The notes under the pieces are model-generated. The model saw nothing but the letters and a program-made list of their open reading frames with translations. It did not search any database and had not been told where the DNA came from. A DNA stretch of 64,000 nt from JASLZO01 sp965247995 (GTDB taxonomy: Bacteria > Chloroflexota > Dehalococcoidia > UBA6926): positions 1,116,001 to 1,180,000 of the forward strand of contig OZ252041.1 in assembly GCA_965247995.1 (NCBI GenBank), read 5' to 3'. The position numbers were made by a program, and so were the translations under genes. Within the stretch, counting starts at the first letter, position 1. Each line of letters starts with the position of its first letter. Of this stretch, positions 1-8,932 are shown piece after piece.

Positions 1-810
1 GAGAACTGCGGCAGTACAGACTTGCCGGTTGTGGCAAAGCTGGAGCGGGCTGATGCGATCGCGAACCTCGCTGAGATCATCGCCGCGTCAGATGCAGTCA
101 TGGTCGCTCGTGGAGACCTGGGGGTCGAGCTTGGGCCGGAAAAAGTGCCAATGCTGCAGAAGACGATCCTTCGGAGCGCGAACGAGCACGGAATCCCGGC
201 GATAACGGCGACTCAGATGCTCGAATCAATGGTCAGGAGCTTGGAGCCGACGCGGGCCGAGGCCAGCGACGTGGCGAACGCCGTCATCGATGGCTCGGAC
301 GCGTTGATGCTCTCAGCGGAGACGACGATCGGTCGGTACCCGGCAGAGGCGGTGCAGACGATGGACCGGATCGCCCGCGAGGTGGAGGGATCTGGGTTGC
401 GTGAGCGGGTCAATGAGGCGTTCGCGGGAAGCGGTGGCCATGATCACAGCCTCGCGCACGCGGCGGTCACGATCGCTGAACAGGTGGACGCCCGAGCGAT
501 CGTGGCGTTCACCACGACCGGTCACACCGCACGATTCCTGTCGCGGGAGTGGTCGCCGGTCCCCATTTACGCGTTCACGGATGACGAGGCGATCTACCGG
601 CGGATGGCGCTGTGGCACTCGGTGCTACCGCTGCGAGGGATGTACGTGGACGACCTGGACGCCCTCGTAGAGTCGATGTTCTCTGAACTCGCGCAGCGCG
701 ACCTGCTCCAGGCGGGCGACGATGTGGTTGTGGTGCGCCTCTCGGCTGCTGCGAAGGCGAGTTCATCGAACCTCCTCACCGTGCGCACGGTCGGCGAGTT
801 CGCGACGTAG
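1..810 (+). CDS. pyk: Pyruvate kinase, C-terminal part (cut by window start)
   Basis: Last enzyme of glycolysis: converts phosphoenolpyruvate and ADP to pyruvate and ATP in the cytosol. The reading frame is open from the first base, so the N-terminus lies outside the window. The visible part begins inside the TIM barrel with the AKLER motif, then the VARGDLGVE signature with its metal and substrate residues, then TATQMLESM and the EASDVANAV segment, followed by the C-terminal alpha/beta domain (from about residue 135 of the visible part). About 269 residues of a usual 470-590 are present. The C-terminal domain ends at a normal length and there is no extra PEP-utiliser domain. The family call is secure; the regulation cannot be seen. 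Confidence 0.95.
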   Translation, partial: ENCGSTDLPVVAKLERADAIANLAEIIAASDAVMVARGDLGVELGPEKVPMLQKTILRSANEHGIPAITATQMLESMVRSLEPTRAEASDVANAVIDGSDALMLSAETTIGRYPAEAVQTMDRIAREVEGSGLRERVNEAFAGSGGHDHSLAHAAVTIAEQVDARAIVAFTTTGHTARFLSREWSPVPIYAFTDDEAIYRRMALWHSVLPLRGMYVDDLDALVESMFSELAQRDLLQAGDDVVVVRLSAAAKASSSNLLTVRTVGEFAT

Positions 811-861
811 GGTCTCGTCGGCTGGTTGACCGTAAAGAGCTACCGTCCGTACGCTGCCGCT

Positions 862-1662
862 ATGAATGACCGTGGCCACGTTGCTCCGATCCGGCTGGAG
901 CCCGAAGGAGCGCTTCTGACGGTGGTCCTCGACGCGCCGCCGGAGAACCGCATTGGGCGAGTGATAGCGGCTGAGCTACGCGCGCTCTGCCATGACCTGC
1001 GAGAAGGCGGAAACTACCGGGCGCTGATCCTCACCGGTCGTCCGACCGTGTTCTCGCACGGGACCGACAGCACCTTGATGGATGAAGCCAACGTAGGCGG
1101 AGGTCAGGTTCACGCGGCACACCAAGCGCTCGAGGCGTACCGTTGTGCTTCTTCACTGGCGTCGCTGCCGTTCCCGGTCATCGCGGCGATCGAAGGCGGG
1201 GCCTTCGACCAAGGGCTCGAACTGGCCCTCTCCGCGGACATCCGAGTCGCCGGAGCGGGCGCACGCTTTCGGATGGGCCAGATCGCTGAAGGGTTGATCC
1301 CCTGGGACGGAGGGAGCCAGCGCTTGCCGCGGATCGCTGGTCCGGCGTGGGCGACGGACCTGATCATGACGGGCAGAACGATCGATGTCGAGGAGGCGGT
1401 CGCAATTGGACTGGTAGGCCGCACGGTGGACGCAGGAAACGCTCTGGATGCGGCGCGCGATCTCGCCGCCACGGTCCTCGCCGGTGGGCCGATTGCCGCA
1501 CGGTACGCCAAAGAGGCGGTGATGACGGGGATGGACATGGTCTTGGACCATGGAATCCTGTTGGAGACGGACCTGACAATGGTCCTTCAGACCACGAAAG
1601 ACCGGGACGAGGGCATCCGCTCGTTTTTGGAGCGCCGGGACCCGGAGTTCACGGGCGAATGA
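862..1662 (+). CDS. Enoyl-CoA hydratase/isomerase (crotonase) family protein, upstream copy
   Basis: A 266-residue crotonase-fold protein, expected to act on an acyl-CoA thioester. The ATG at 862 is chosen because residues before it do not look like the family. The oxyanion-hole regions and the GLELAL segment, which holds the first catalytic Glu, are present. The second catalytic Glu position, normally in PEVxLGxxP, reads GQIAEGLIP, so a Gln seems to replace it, and the usual PGxGG turn is PWDGG. It may therefore be a non-hydratase crotonase or a partner subunit. Its stop overlaps the start of the next crotonase by four bases (ATGA), which indicates translational coupling. The exact substrate cannot be told. 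Confidence 0.88.
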   Translation: MNDRGHVAPIRLEPEGALLTVVLDAPPENRIGRVIAAELRALCHDLREGGNYRALILTGRPTVFSHGTDSTLMDEANVGGGQVHAAHQALEAYRCASSLASLPFPVIAAIEGGAFDQGLELALSADIRVAGAGARFRMGQIAEGLIPWDGGSQRLPRIAGPAWATDLIMTGRTIDVEEAVAIGLVGRTVDAGNALDAARDLAATVLAGGPIAARYAKEAVMTGMDMVLDHGILLETDLTMVLQTTKDRDEGIRSFLERRDPEFTGE

Positions 1663-2414
1663 CGAGCAACGTAGATGAACACACCGAGGTTACCGCGGCG
1701 TACTACGACGTCGAGGATGGGGTTGCCCGCGTTTTCCTGAACCGGCCGCGACAGGTGAACGCCTATAACGTGGCAATGCGTGACGCGCTGTGGGAGATCT
1801 TCAGTGCGTTGCATGACGACCCGGGAATCGAGGCCGTTTTGATCCAGGGAAACGGCGACCGAGGGTTCTGCTCCGGAGCGGACCTGACCGAGTTCGGTTC
1901 GGCCCCGTCCCGGGCGATCGCGCGAGAGGCCCGGTATCTGCGAGACGTGTGGCACCTGCTGAGGACGCTACCGGTTGCGACTGTGGTGGCCATGCACGGG
2001 TACACCATCGGGTCCGGCCTAGAGATGGCGCTGTGCTGTGACCTTCGTGTGGCGTCCAACGACACACGGTTCCGCCTTCCCGAAGTGGCGCTCGGGATGA
2101 TCCCGTTCGCCACGGGGAGCCAGGGGTTGCCTCGGATCGTCGGGCGGGCTGCGGCGCTGGACCTCCTGTTGACCGGCAGATGGTTCGACCCTGCAGAGGC
2201 GTTGCGGTTGGGAGTCGTGCAGCGCGTAGTCCCGAAGGATGAGCTAGTCGGCGTCGCGGAGTCACTCGTGGCTGACCTGCGCGGACGTTCTCCCCATGGA
2301 ATTGCACGCGCCAAGGGAGCGCTCCGCGTGGCGGCCGATCAGCCGTTACCAGCGGGTCTAGAGACGGAGGCTAGGTCCGCGGCGCTCGTTCTTGCGGGAG
2401 CAAGCGGCCATTAG
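1659..2414 (+). CDS. Enoyl-CoA hydratase/isomerase family protein, downstream copy
   Basis: A 251-residue crotonase. The ATG at 1659 overlaps the stop of the preceding paralogue; longer in-frame extensions run inside that gene and are rejected. Both catalytic glutamates appear to be present, one in GSGLEMAL and one in LPEVALGMIP, and CSGADLTEF forms the usual CoA-binding and oxyanion loop. This copy therefore looks more like a true hydratase than its neighbour. The two genes share the unusual IP-x-x-x-GSQ-x-LPR turn, consistent with tandem duplication followed by divergence. The likely role is acyl-CoA beta-oxidation or a related branched or aromatic acid pathway; the substrate is not known. 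Confidence 0.9.
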   Translation: MTSNVDEHTEVTAAYYDVEDGVARVFLNRPRQVNAYNVAMRDALWEIFSALHDDPGIEAVLIQGNGDRGFCSGADLTEFGSAPSRAIAREARYLRDVWHLLRTLPVATVVAMHGYTIGSGLEMALCCDLRVASNDTRFRLPEVALGMIPFATGSQGLPRIVGRAAALDLLLTGRWFDPAEALRLGVVQRVVPKDELVGVAESLVADLRGRSPHGIARAKGALRVAADQPLPAGLETEARSAALVLAGASGH

Positions 2415-2541
2415 GTCGACATCGGATCAAGCTTTCCGATGTGGCGCGGTGTTCGGTGGAGTCGACATGTAACTCGAGCGACGGTATCACGTTCTTCTTC
2501 CTGAGGCGTGTGCATACTACGTGCACGGAGTGATGGAACCG

Positions 2542-3843
2542 ATGAAACTACTGTTAGTCCGGCCGCTGAGCCTATTCATCATCGTCGCGGGGCTGGCCGC
2601 ATCGCTCACGGCGTGCGGGTCAGCTCAAGGCTCCGACAGGGGCGCGTTCCCGACTCGGACCACGCTTGACCGGCCCACGCCGTCGCAGGCGAACTCCACG
2701 CCGTCGATCCAACAACCGACCGTTGGAGATGGGTTCGTCGAGTATCCCGACATCCCGGTGCTGACGGTTTCGACACGAGAATGGGAGGGCACGAACCTCC
2801 GCCGGTACGCGGCCGGCGTCGATCCGGCTGATTTCATCGGTGGCGGTGTGGGCCGGAACCAGATCTCTCCGATCTACTCGCCCAAGTTCGCGACGATCGG
2901 CGAAGCGGCTAGGTTCGACTGGATGACGCCAGACCACCCGGTATTCGTACTCGGGATCGATGATGATGCTCGTGCGTATCCGTTGGCGATGCTCACGATC
3001 CATGAGGTGGTGAACGATATCGTCGGCGGTGAGCCGGTGGTGATCACGTACTGTCCGTTGTGCTACACGGCGCTCGCGTTCGAACGGACGGTTGGCGATC
3101 GTGCGCTCTCGTTCGGGACGACGGGGACCCTGCGGCATTCGAACCTTCTGATGTGGGATGACGCGACCGAGTCGTGGTGGCAACAGGTGACGGGAGAGGC
3201 CGTCGTCGGCGATTTGGCCGGCACGCGACTCCAGTACGTTCCGGGGTTCCTAACGTCGTTCGCAGAGTTCGTGCGCACGTACCCGAACGGCACGGTGCTG
3301 TCGCCTGATTCGACGCCGCCGGCGTTTCACGGTGGGTACGGCCTGACGGCTTATCTGAACTACGACTGGCCCAACAACCGCCCGTATCTGTTCTACGGGG
3401 AACTGGACCAACGGCTGGACCCGATCTCCCGCGTGCTGGGCGTGGAGGTGGGCGGACAAGCGATCGCGTTCCCCTTCAAGGATCTCAGGGATGCGCGGGT
3501 GACGGAGACGACGCTGGGCGACCAAGTGGTTGTCGTGTTCTGGAGGGCCGGGACGCTTTCCGCGTTAGACCAGGAGGTGATCGCGGAGTCGCGCGACATT
3601 GGCTCGGCAGCGGCGTTCGACCCCACGTTGGCGGACGGCCGTGCGCTGTCCTTCCAGGCCGTCGACACGGGCGCCTTCGTGGATGACCAGACTGGGAGTG
3701 AGTGGACTCTGCTGGGGAGGGCCGTTGCGGGTGAGCTCGCGGGTACGCAGCTGCGGCCGCTACGCTCGGAGAACGGGATGTGGTTCGCGTGGGAGACGTT
3801 CCGGCCGGACACGCTGATTTACGACCCCACGATGGGCGCGTAG
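2542..3843 (+). CDS. DUF3179 domain-containing lipoprotein
   Basis: A secreted lipoprotein of about 433 residues. The N-terminus has a basic start, a hydrophobic stretch and the lipobox SLTAC, so the mature protein would begin at that Cys on the outer face of the membrane. A Ser/Thr/Pro-rich spacer follows, then the DUF3179 domain with its characteristic VVITYCPLCYTA motif and the later WRAGTLSALD segment. The function of DUF3179 is not established; the conserved CPLC suggests a redox or metal site, which is inference. The ATG at 2542 is preferred because GGAG lies about 11 bases upstream; GTG 2521 and ATG 2533 are in-frame alternatives. It stands alone between the crotonases and transaldolase. 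Confidence 0.85.
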   Translation: MKLLLVRPLSLFIIVAGLAASLTACGSAQGSDRGAFPTRTTLDRPTPSQANSTPSIQQPTVGDGFVEYPDIPVLTVSTREWEGTNLRRYAAGVDPADFIGGGVGRNQISPIYSPKFATIGEAARFDWMTPDHPVFVLGIDDDARAYPLAMLTIHEVVNDIVGGEPVVITYCPLCYTALAFERTVGDRALSFGTTGTLRHSNLLMWDDATESWWQQVTGEAVVGDLAGTRLQYVPGFLTSFAEFVRTYPNGTVLSPDSTPPAFHGGYGLTAYLNYDWPNNRPYLFYGELDQRLDPISRVLGVEVGGQAIAFPFKDLRDARVTETTLGDQVVVVFWRAGTLSALDQEVIAESRDIGSAAAFDPTLADGRALSFQAVDTGAFVDDQTGSEWTLLGRAVAGELAGTQLRPLRSENGMWFAWETFRPDTLIYDPTMGA

Positions 3844-3907
3844 GCGCTCGCTACCGTAGGATGGAAGCGAGGGTGAGAGAAGCTCCAGAAGGGCGAAGGA
3901 GACGAGG

Positions 3908-5041
3908 ATGAACTCGCTGAAGGCGCTCCACGACCACAACCAGTCGTTTTGGATCGATTACATCGACCGGGCGCTCGTCGCGCGAGGTGGGATCGAGCGG
4001 TTGATCGAGGAAGACGGGCTGCGAGGGTTGACGAGTAACCCGTCGATCTTCGAGGCGGCAATCTCTGGCAGCACCGACTACGACTCCGACATCCGTGACG
4101 CGATCGGTGATGCCTCGGCGCCCGAGACAAAAGATGTCTACGAGTATCTGGCGGTGCAGGACATTCAAGCGGCGGCGGACGCTCTGCAGGGCGTCTACGA
4201 CACGAGCGATGGGCGGGACGGGTTCGTCTCGCTGGAGGTCTCGCCTCACTTGGCGCGAGATACCGAGGGAACGGTGACCGAGGCGAAACGTCTGTGGAAG
4301 CGGGTGGACCGTCCGAACTTGATGATCAAAGTCCCGGCGACACTCGAGGGAATGCCGGCGATCGAGGAGTTGATCGCGAGCGGCGTGAACGTGAACGTGA
4401 CACTGATCTTCTCGGTCGACACGCACTACGAGGGTGCGGCGATGGCGTTCATCGCAGGCGTGGAGCGGAACCCGGATCCAAGCAACGTCGCCTCCGTGGC
4501 GTCCTTCTTCGTGAGCAGGGTGGACTCGGCGGTGGACGCCGAGTTGGAGCGAATCGGGACCCCAGAAGCTCTAGCCCTGCGTGGGATGGCCGCTGTGGCG
4601 AACGCGAAGCGTGCGTACACGCGCTTCCAGCAGCTGTTTCGCACCGGTCGGTTCGAGCGCCAGCGCGCTCGCGGAGTGCGACCACAGCGCGTGCTCTGGG
4701 GCAGCACGAGCACCAAGAATCCCGACTACCGGGACGTCCTCTACGTCGAGGAGCTCATCGGCCCCGAGACCGTGAACACGATACCGCCGAAGACGGCGGA
4801 CGCGTTCCGCGAACATGGCATCGTACGGACGACGTTGTCCACCGGCCTCCCGGAGGCGGAGGCGCTGCTTGTTCGACTCGGCGATATAGGGACCGACATG
4901 GACAAGATCACGGCGAAACTCCAAGACGACGGTGTGAACGCGTTCGCGGCGTCGTTCGACGCGCTGCTTGCTGCGTTGGCCACGAAGATCGGCACAGTCG
5001 GGCCGCGCGAAGCTGCGAGGTCCGCTGCCCCGTCGCGCTAA
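3908..5041 (+). CDS. tal: Transaldolase
   Basis: Transfers a dihydroxyacetone unit between sugar phosphates in the non-oxidative pentose phosphate pathway. At 377 residues it matches the longer transaldolase class seen in actinobacteria and Chloroflexota rather than the 316-residue TalB type. The N-terminal TSNPSIF motif, the Schiff-base Lys in MIKVPAT (about residue 140), the following NVTLIFS strand and the C-terminal WGSTSTKNP segment are all visible. A purine-rich leader with GGAG precedes the ATG at 3908. The epimerase begins one base after its stop, so the two are probably co-transcribed. The family call is secure. Confidence 0.95.
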   Translation: MNSLKALHDHNQSFWIDYIDRALVARGGIERLIEEDGLRGLTSNPSIFEAAISGSTDYDSDIRDAIGDASAPETKDVYEYLAVQDIQAAADALQGVYDTSDGRDGFVSLEVSPHLARDTEGTVTEAKRLWKRVDRPNLMIKVPATLEGMPAIEELIASGVNVNVTLIFSVDTHYEGAAMAFIAGVERNPDPSNVASVASFFVSRVDSAVDAELERIGTPEALALRGMAAVANAKRAYTRFQQLFRTGRFERQRARGVRPQRVLWGSTSTKNPDYRDVLYVEELIGPETVNTIPPKTADAFREHGIVRTTLSTGLPEAEALLVRLGDIGTDMDKITAKLQDDGVNAFAASFDALLAALATKIGTVGPREAARSAAPSR

Positions 5042-5042
5042 C

Positions 5043-5972
5043 GTGACCCCAGCTCCGGTCCGCGAGACGGCGCTCGTTACGGGGGGCGCGGGTTTTGTTG
5101 GGTCCCATCTGGTGGACCGGCTGCTCGACGACGGTTGGGAGGTTAGCGTCGTCGACAACCTCCGTTGGGGGAAGCGGTCCAACGTCGATGGCCGGGCGAC
5201 CTTTCATCAGGTGGACATCACGTCGGGAGGAGATCTGACCGCCATCCTCGAGCGAGAACGTCCGCAGGTCGTATTCCACTTGGCTGCCCAAATCAGCATC
5301 GTTCGGTCGATGGAGGCCCCCATCGAGGACACGCAAATCAATGTGGTCGGCACTGTCAATGTGCTCGACGCGTGCGTTCGGGCGGGGGTCGAGCACTTCA
5401 TGTTCATGTCGACCGGCGGCGCGCTCTACGGTCAGCCGGAGCAGGTCCCATGCGATGAGGACTATATGGCAGCGCCGCTGTCCGTCTACGGGGCGAGCAA
5501 GCTGGCGGCCGAACGATATGTTCGCCTGATCGCGGCGACGGCAGGTGTTCGGTACACGATCCTGCGGCCTGGGAACATCTACGGGCCACGGCAGTCAGGC
5601 GGAAGTGTCATTTCGACGTTCCTACGCCAAATGCTTGCGGGAGAGCTGGTGACCGTGTTCGGGGACGGGATGCAGGAGCGGGACTACGTCTACGTAGATG
5701 ACGTGGTTGAGGCGATGATGCTTGCGGTGACGAGACAGGAGTCCGGCGAGCCACACACGTTCAATCTCGGGACTGGCGTTGGCACGAGTGTCCGAGAGGT
5801 GTATGAGGCGATCGCCCAGGCAACTGGAAGTGGGGCGCCGCCGGAGTATGCGCCGGCACGCGAAGGCGAAGTGCAGCGGATCTCGTTGGATGCATCGCGG
5901 GCCGAACGCCATCTGGGTTGGCGCCCTCGGATGAGTTTCGAGGAGGGGATTGCGAGGACGGTCGGCGCGTGA
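5043..5972 (+). CDS. NAD-dependent epimerase/dehydratase (UDP-glucose 4-epimerase-like)
   Basis: A 309-residue short-chain dehydrogenase of the extended type that acts on nucleotide sugars. The Rossmann motif TGGAGFVGSHL lies at about residues 11-21. The active site includes the MSTGGALYG Ser/Thr region and the YGASK motif (Tyr-x-x-x-Lys). The substrate-binding RPGNIYGPRQ and the RDYVYVDDV strand follow. The GTG at 5043 is chosen because it lies immediately after the transaldolase stop and leaves a normal N-terminus; upstream in-frame codons lie inside transaldolase. Its likely role is making a cell-envelope sugar nucleotide; epimerase and dehydratase activities cannot be separated by eye. 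Confidence 0.9.
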   Translation: MTPAPVRETALVTGGAGFVGSHLVDRLLDDGWEVSVVDNLRWGKRSNVDGRATFHQVDITSGGDLTAILERERPQVVFHLAAQISIVRSMEAPIEDTQINVVGTVNVLDACVRAGVEHFMFMSTGGALYGQPEQVPCDEDYMAAPLSVYGASKLAAERYVRLIAATAGVRYTILRPGNIYGPRQSGGSVISTFLRQMLAGELVTVFGDGMQERDYVYVDDVVEAMMLAVTRQESGEPHTFNLGTGVGTSVREVYEAIAQATGSGAPPEYAPAREGEVQRISLDASRAERHLGWRPRMSFEEGIARTVGA

Positions 5973-6048
5973 ACGTGGCCTGGGCTCCACCGGTCGGTTC
6001 GGTCTGTTGGAGATATGGGCGATGGGCCGTATCGGGCGCGGAGAGGCG

Positions 6049-6411
6049 ATGGCGTTTTCTTCGATCGATGCGCGGACGCAGGTATATGTCGCAAGTCGGC
6101 CCGCGTATGCCGATGCGACGCTGCTCGATCCGCACCAAGCGCGGCTCGATGGCCTCGGACTGCTGGAGGGCGCCCGGTACCTGGCGTCCGGGTACTGGCA
6201 CTGGGACGAAGCGTTGCCACCCAAGCACTCCGCATCTGAGGGTGCGTCGGTGGTCGCGGGTATCCCGCCCACTGGTCATCTCTACCTGCGCGGATCGGCC
6301 CGCGACGGTCTGGCTATCCGCGGATTGGTCAGGGAAACGATCCGGACCCAACGCCGCGAATGGGGTCTGGCGCAACTGGACCTCGAGCGATATGCACCCG
6401 CATTCGGCTGA
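6049..6411 (+). CDS. Hypothetical protein
   Basis: I do not recognise this 120-residue protein. Its composition looks coding: balanced, with no long Arg/Ser runs, whereas the overlapping frame from 5918 is Arg/Ser/Trp-rich and looks like a shadow. The segment SGYWHWDEALPP and a basic C-terminal helix with RETIRTQRREW stand out. There are no cysteines, signal peptide or membrane segment. ATG 6049 has GGAGAGG just upstream; ATG 6022, with GGAG nine bases upstream, is an alternative. It follows the epimerase by 76 bases and opens the accessory-looking stretch ending near 11 kb. Confidence 0.5.
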   Translation: MAFSSIDARTQVYVASRPAYADATLLDPHQARLDGLGLLEGARYLASGYWHWDEALPPKHSASEGASVVAGIPPTGHLYLRGSARDGLAIRGLVRETIRTQRREWGLAQLDLERYAPAFG

Positions 6412-6635
6412 GTGGTTCCGTTCTCCAACATTGCCCCGACGAATCGAGGGCAATAGTCGGGGATTCTGGCGAACCCCCAGCACCGATGGGCTAGCCGTCG
6501 CTGCCGTCGGGAACTGGCGGATCGAAAGCGAACAGGACGGGTGGCCGCCATGCCGGACGAGCGCACGAAAATCATCGGCGAGGTAGGCTGGGTTGGCCAG
6601 GACGCTCTCGAAAGACCCCATCGCGGAACGACAGC

Positions 6636-7241
6636 GTGACCACTGAACGCTTCACGACCTACTGCCGTGAATGCCGGGAGCGTTTCCACGACAGGGCGTA
6701 TCGGTACCACGAGCACAACCCGCGGCGTGACCCGATTCCAGAGGGCGTGATGGGCTGCCCGCGGTGTCGCGGCTACGGCCTGCAACTCGGCGGACAGGCG
6801 CTGACACCCGGTGGGCGTATTGGGGCGTGCGTACGGTGTTCCGGCGCGGGCCTTCTGCGTGCCCTGCCCAGACCTGCGGAGTTAACCCCAGATAGCACTG
6901 CCGAACCCGCGTCTCCACAGCCGCCGCCGATCGATTGGGGAGCCTTCATACCCGCCCCTGATTCTCCTGAATCTGAAAGTGAGAGTACCGCCGAAGACTC
7001 TCCGGGGGGCAGATCCCAGCGCAAGACCCGCAAGAATAGACGACCGAACCCAGAGAGGACCGTTATCGGCAACGGACGTGGGCGGAGCCGAAGCCATAAA
7101 CGGGCCACGGCTCCGGCATTTTTTTGCGCGCCGTTCGGTGGATTACAGTCGGGATCTTCGCGTTGGTACTACTGGCATCGACGGGGCTCACTGGGTATCA
7201 CTGGAGCGCTGACGTGTCGATTGCGTCCGCCTTCCAGATGA
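6636..7241 (+). CDS. DnaJ-type zinc-finger protein, probable 5' part of a frameshifted membrane CAP protein
   Basis: From GTG 6636 the first 161 codons encode an N-terminal CREC pair, then two DnaJ-like CxxCxGxG motifs (CPRCRGYG and CVRCSGAG), a Pro/Ser/Glu-rich linker and a strongly basic segment ending at SHKRA. After the seven-T run at 7119-7125 this frame becomes Arg/Ser/Trp-rich and ends at 7241. The next frame instead continues straight into a membrane segment and a CAP domain. One extra T would join them as Ala-Phe-Phe-Leu-Arg-Ala into a protein of about 667 residues: cytosolic zinc finger, basic inside-positive stretch, membrane anchor and extracellular CAP domain. A separate short protein that ends here is the alternative. 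The start codon has only a weak ribosome site. Confidence 0.55.
   Translation: MTTERFTTYCRECRERFHDRAYRYHEHNPRRDPIPEGVMGCPRCRGYGLQLGGQALTPGGRIGACVRCSGAGLLRALPRPAELTPDSTAEPASPQPPPIDWGAFIPAPDSPESESESTAEDSPGGRSQRKTRKNRRPNPERTVIGNGRGRSRSHKRATAPAFFCAPFGGLQSGSSRWYYWHRRGSLGITGALTCRLRPPSR
7083..7125 (+). terminator. Terminator-like hairpin followed by seven T
   Basis: CGGAGCCG at 7083-7090 pairs perfectly with CGGCTCCG at 7108-7115, leaving a 17-base loop, and a run of seven T occupies 7119-7125. This is the layout of an intrinsic terminator, yet it sits inside the open zinc-finger frame and exactly where the CAP frame begins. Either it ends the upstream transcript, or the hairpin plus T-run promotes slippage that joins the two frames. 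The two readings cannot be separated by sequence alone. Confidence 0.5.
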
Positions 7242-8638
7242 CCCTCGACGACTACCGGTTCGCGGTCGCCTGTCCTGATGACGCGAGCAAAGTCCTAGAC
7301 TTCGTGCGGAGGAGGCCGTCCCAAAATGTCTCCCAGGCTATGGTGGGGCACTACGGGGGCGACTGGGCGGCGCGGGTCTGCGATGGCGACATCGCACTGA
7401 GCGGACTGGGCGGCGCGATCTTGGCGGCTCCGCCGACCGCGACGGGGCCCCGTGATCCGACGCCCACTCCAACGCCGGTATCGGCAGCACAGCCCCACCA
7501 GCCTGGTGCGTTTCTTCCAATCGTGCCGGAGCAGTCCACCACACCGACCCCAACGCCGACGGCCACACCTGCGCCCACTCGCACGCCCATACCGACGCCA
7601 ACGCCGGTCCTGCGTCCCGAATACCAGCTCGCCGAGGCGCGGCTGTACATGCTGGGCCTCATAAACACCGAGCGTACGCAGGCCGGGCTCGGTACAGTCA
7701 CGCTGGGGGACAACGTGGCGGCCCAGTTACACGCTGAAGCATCGCTCGAGCACTGCTTCTCGTCCCATTGGGGTATCGACGGTCTGAAACCCTACATGCG
7801 CTATGGCCTCGGTGGTGGCTACCAGACCAACCGAGAAAACGGAGCAGGCCTCAGCTACTGCATCAGAGCGCACGATGGCTATCGTGCCATCGCCAGCGTT
7901 GAGCAGGAGATGCGCAGGACGGTGGAGAGATGGATGGACATCCCGGGCCACCGCCGCAATGTCCTAGACGAGTGGCATCGCAAGGTCAGCATCGGCCTGG
8001 CTTGGGACGCCTACAACTTCGTCGCGGTTCAGCACTTCGAGGGCGACTACGTCACGTACCCGCGGCTGCCCACCTTGGCAAACGGAGTCCTCACCATAAC
8101 GGGAACGACCAAGAACGGCGTAGTGTTCAACGACGACCAGACTCTGGCGGTGCAGATCCACTACGATCCGCTTCCCCACGCACTCACTAGAGGACAGCTC
8201 TCTCGCACGTACTGTTACGAGAATGGTCGCCCGATCGCGGGCTTGAGGGCTCCCTCGAGGGGAGGTTGGTCCTACGCCTTAGGCGAATTCTGGCTGCAAC
8301 AGGAGGTCTGCACTGATCCTTATGATGTGTCCCCAGACGCGCTGGCGCCGGATTCGTACGCGGAGGCGCATGCAGCATGGCGGGCCGCCGCGAGCCTGCT
8401 CCGCCCATCCGTAATTTCCTCGGTGCCATGGATCACAGCATCGGAATGGATAGCTGGCGGCGAGTATTTCTTCGTCACTGCGGACCTAACCGACATCCTG
8501 GCGGAACACGGCACCGGCGTGTACTCGATCATCGTCCGGGCACGAATGGCGACGGGCGAGGACGCAGTCATCTCTCAGTATTCGCTCTTTCACGGCGTGG
8601 AGATCGAACAGTCCGTGGGCGGAAGCGAGAGTGAGTGA
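7124..8638 (+). CDS. CAP/SCP-domain extracellular protein, membrane anchored
   Basis: A 504-residue protein with a single membrane or signal-anchor segment at about residues 7-25, an exported region, two Pro/Thr-rich linkers (about residues 112-166), then a CAP domain of the YkwD type. CAP hallmarks are NTERTQAG, the SHWGIDGLKPYMRY segment, RENGAG, DIPGHRRNVLD and VAVQHF, giving the usual His/Glu cleft. A C-terminal extension of some 190 residues is unassigned. The only available start is TTG 7124 within the T-run, with no ribosome site in front. That supports the idea that the true N-terminus is the zinc-finger frame upstream. CAP roles in bacteria are poorly defined; cell-wall or adhesive functions are guesses. 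Confidence 0.82.
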   Translation: MRAVRWITVGIFALVLLASTGLTGYHWSADVSIASAFQMTLDDYRFAVACPDDASKVLDFVRRRPSQNVSQAMVGHYGGDWAARVCDGDIALSGLGGAILAAPPTATGPRDPTPTPTPVSAAQPHQPGAFLPIVPEQSTTPTPTPTATPAPTRTPIPTPTPVLRPEYQLAEARLYMLGLINTERTQAGLGTVTLGDNVAAQLHAEASLEHCFSSHWGIDGLKPYMRYGLGGGYQTNRENGAGLSYCIRAHDGYRAIASVEQEMRRTVERWMDIPGHRRNVLDEWHRKVSIGLAWDAYNFVAVQHFEGDYVTYPRLPTLANGVLTITGTTKNGVVFNDDQTLAVQIHYDPLPHALTRGQLSRTYCYENGRPIAGLRAPSRGGWSYALGEFWLQQEVCTDPYDVSPDALAPDSYAEAHAAWRAAASLLRPSVISSVPWITASEWIAGGEYFFVTADLTDILAEHGTGVYSIIVRARMATGEDAVISQYSLFHGVEIEQSVGGSESE

Positions 8639-8932
8639 CGTCTGCGTGAACACCTGAGGGCTCGCGGCCCGGAATGTGCCCCTAACTTGGAACCTGTGTG
8701 GTGCCCGCCCGCTCTGTGCGGACAGGCGACGGGAGTGCGAGTCTCGATGGATCCGGAACACGTTGGTATCGTGGCCCGACTGTTTTTCTCCGCAGCGAGT
8801 CGTAGTCGGTACCGCTATTCCCTTTTGGGCGGGCGGTGCGATGCGGAGGTACCTAACGAGATGCGGTGAACACTCCTTGCCGTTTAACAAATGTTTGCAG
8901 CGAGCGCGCCAGAGGGCGCATTCTAGATATGG

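Noticed and set aside
5918..6586. A 222-codon plus-strand frame across the epimerase end
   Set aside because: Arg/Ser/Trp-rich composition, overlaps the epimerase, no features; the frame at 6049 looks more like a gene.
7452..7620. Tandem DNA repeat in the CAP gene
   Set aside because: It encodes the Pro/Thr linker; codons vary, so it is a protein-level low-complexity region, not a DNA repeat element.
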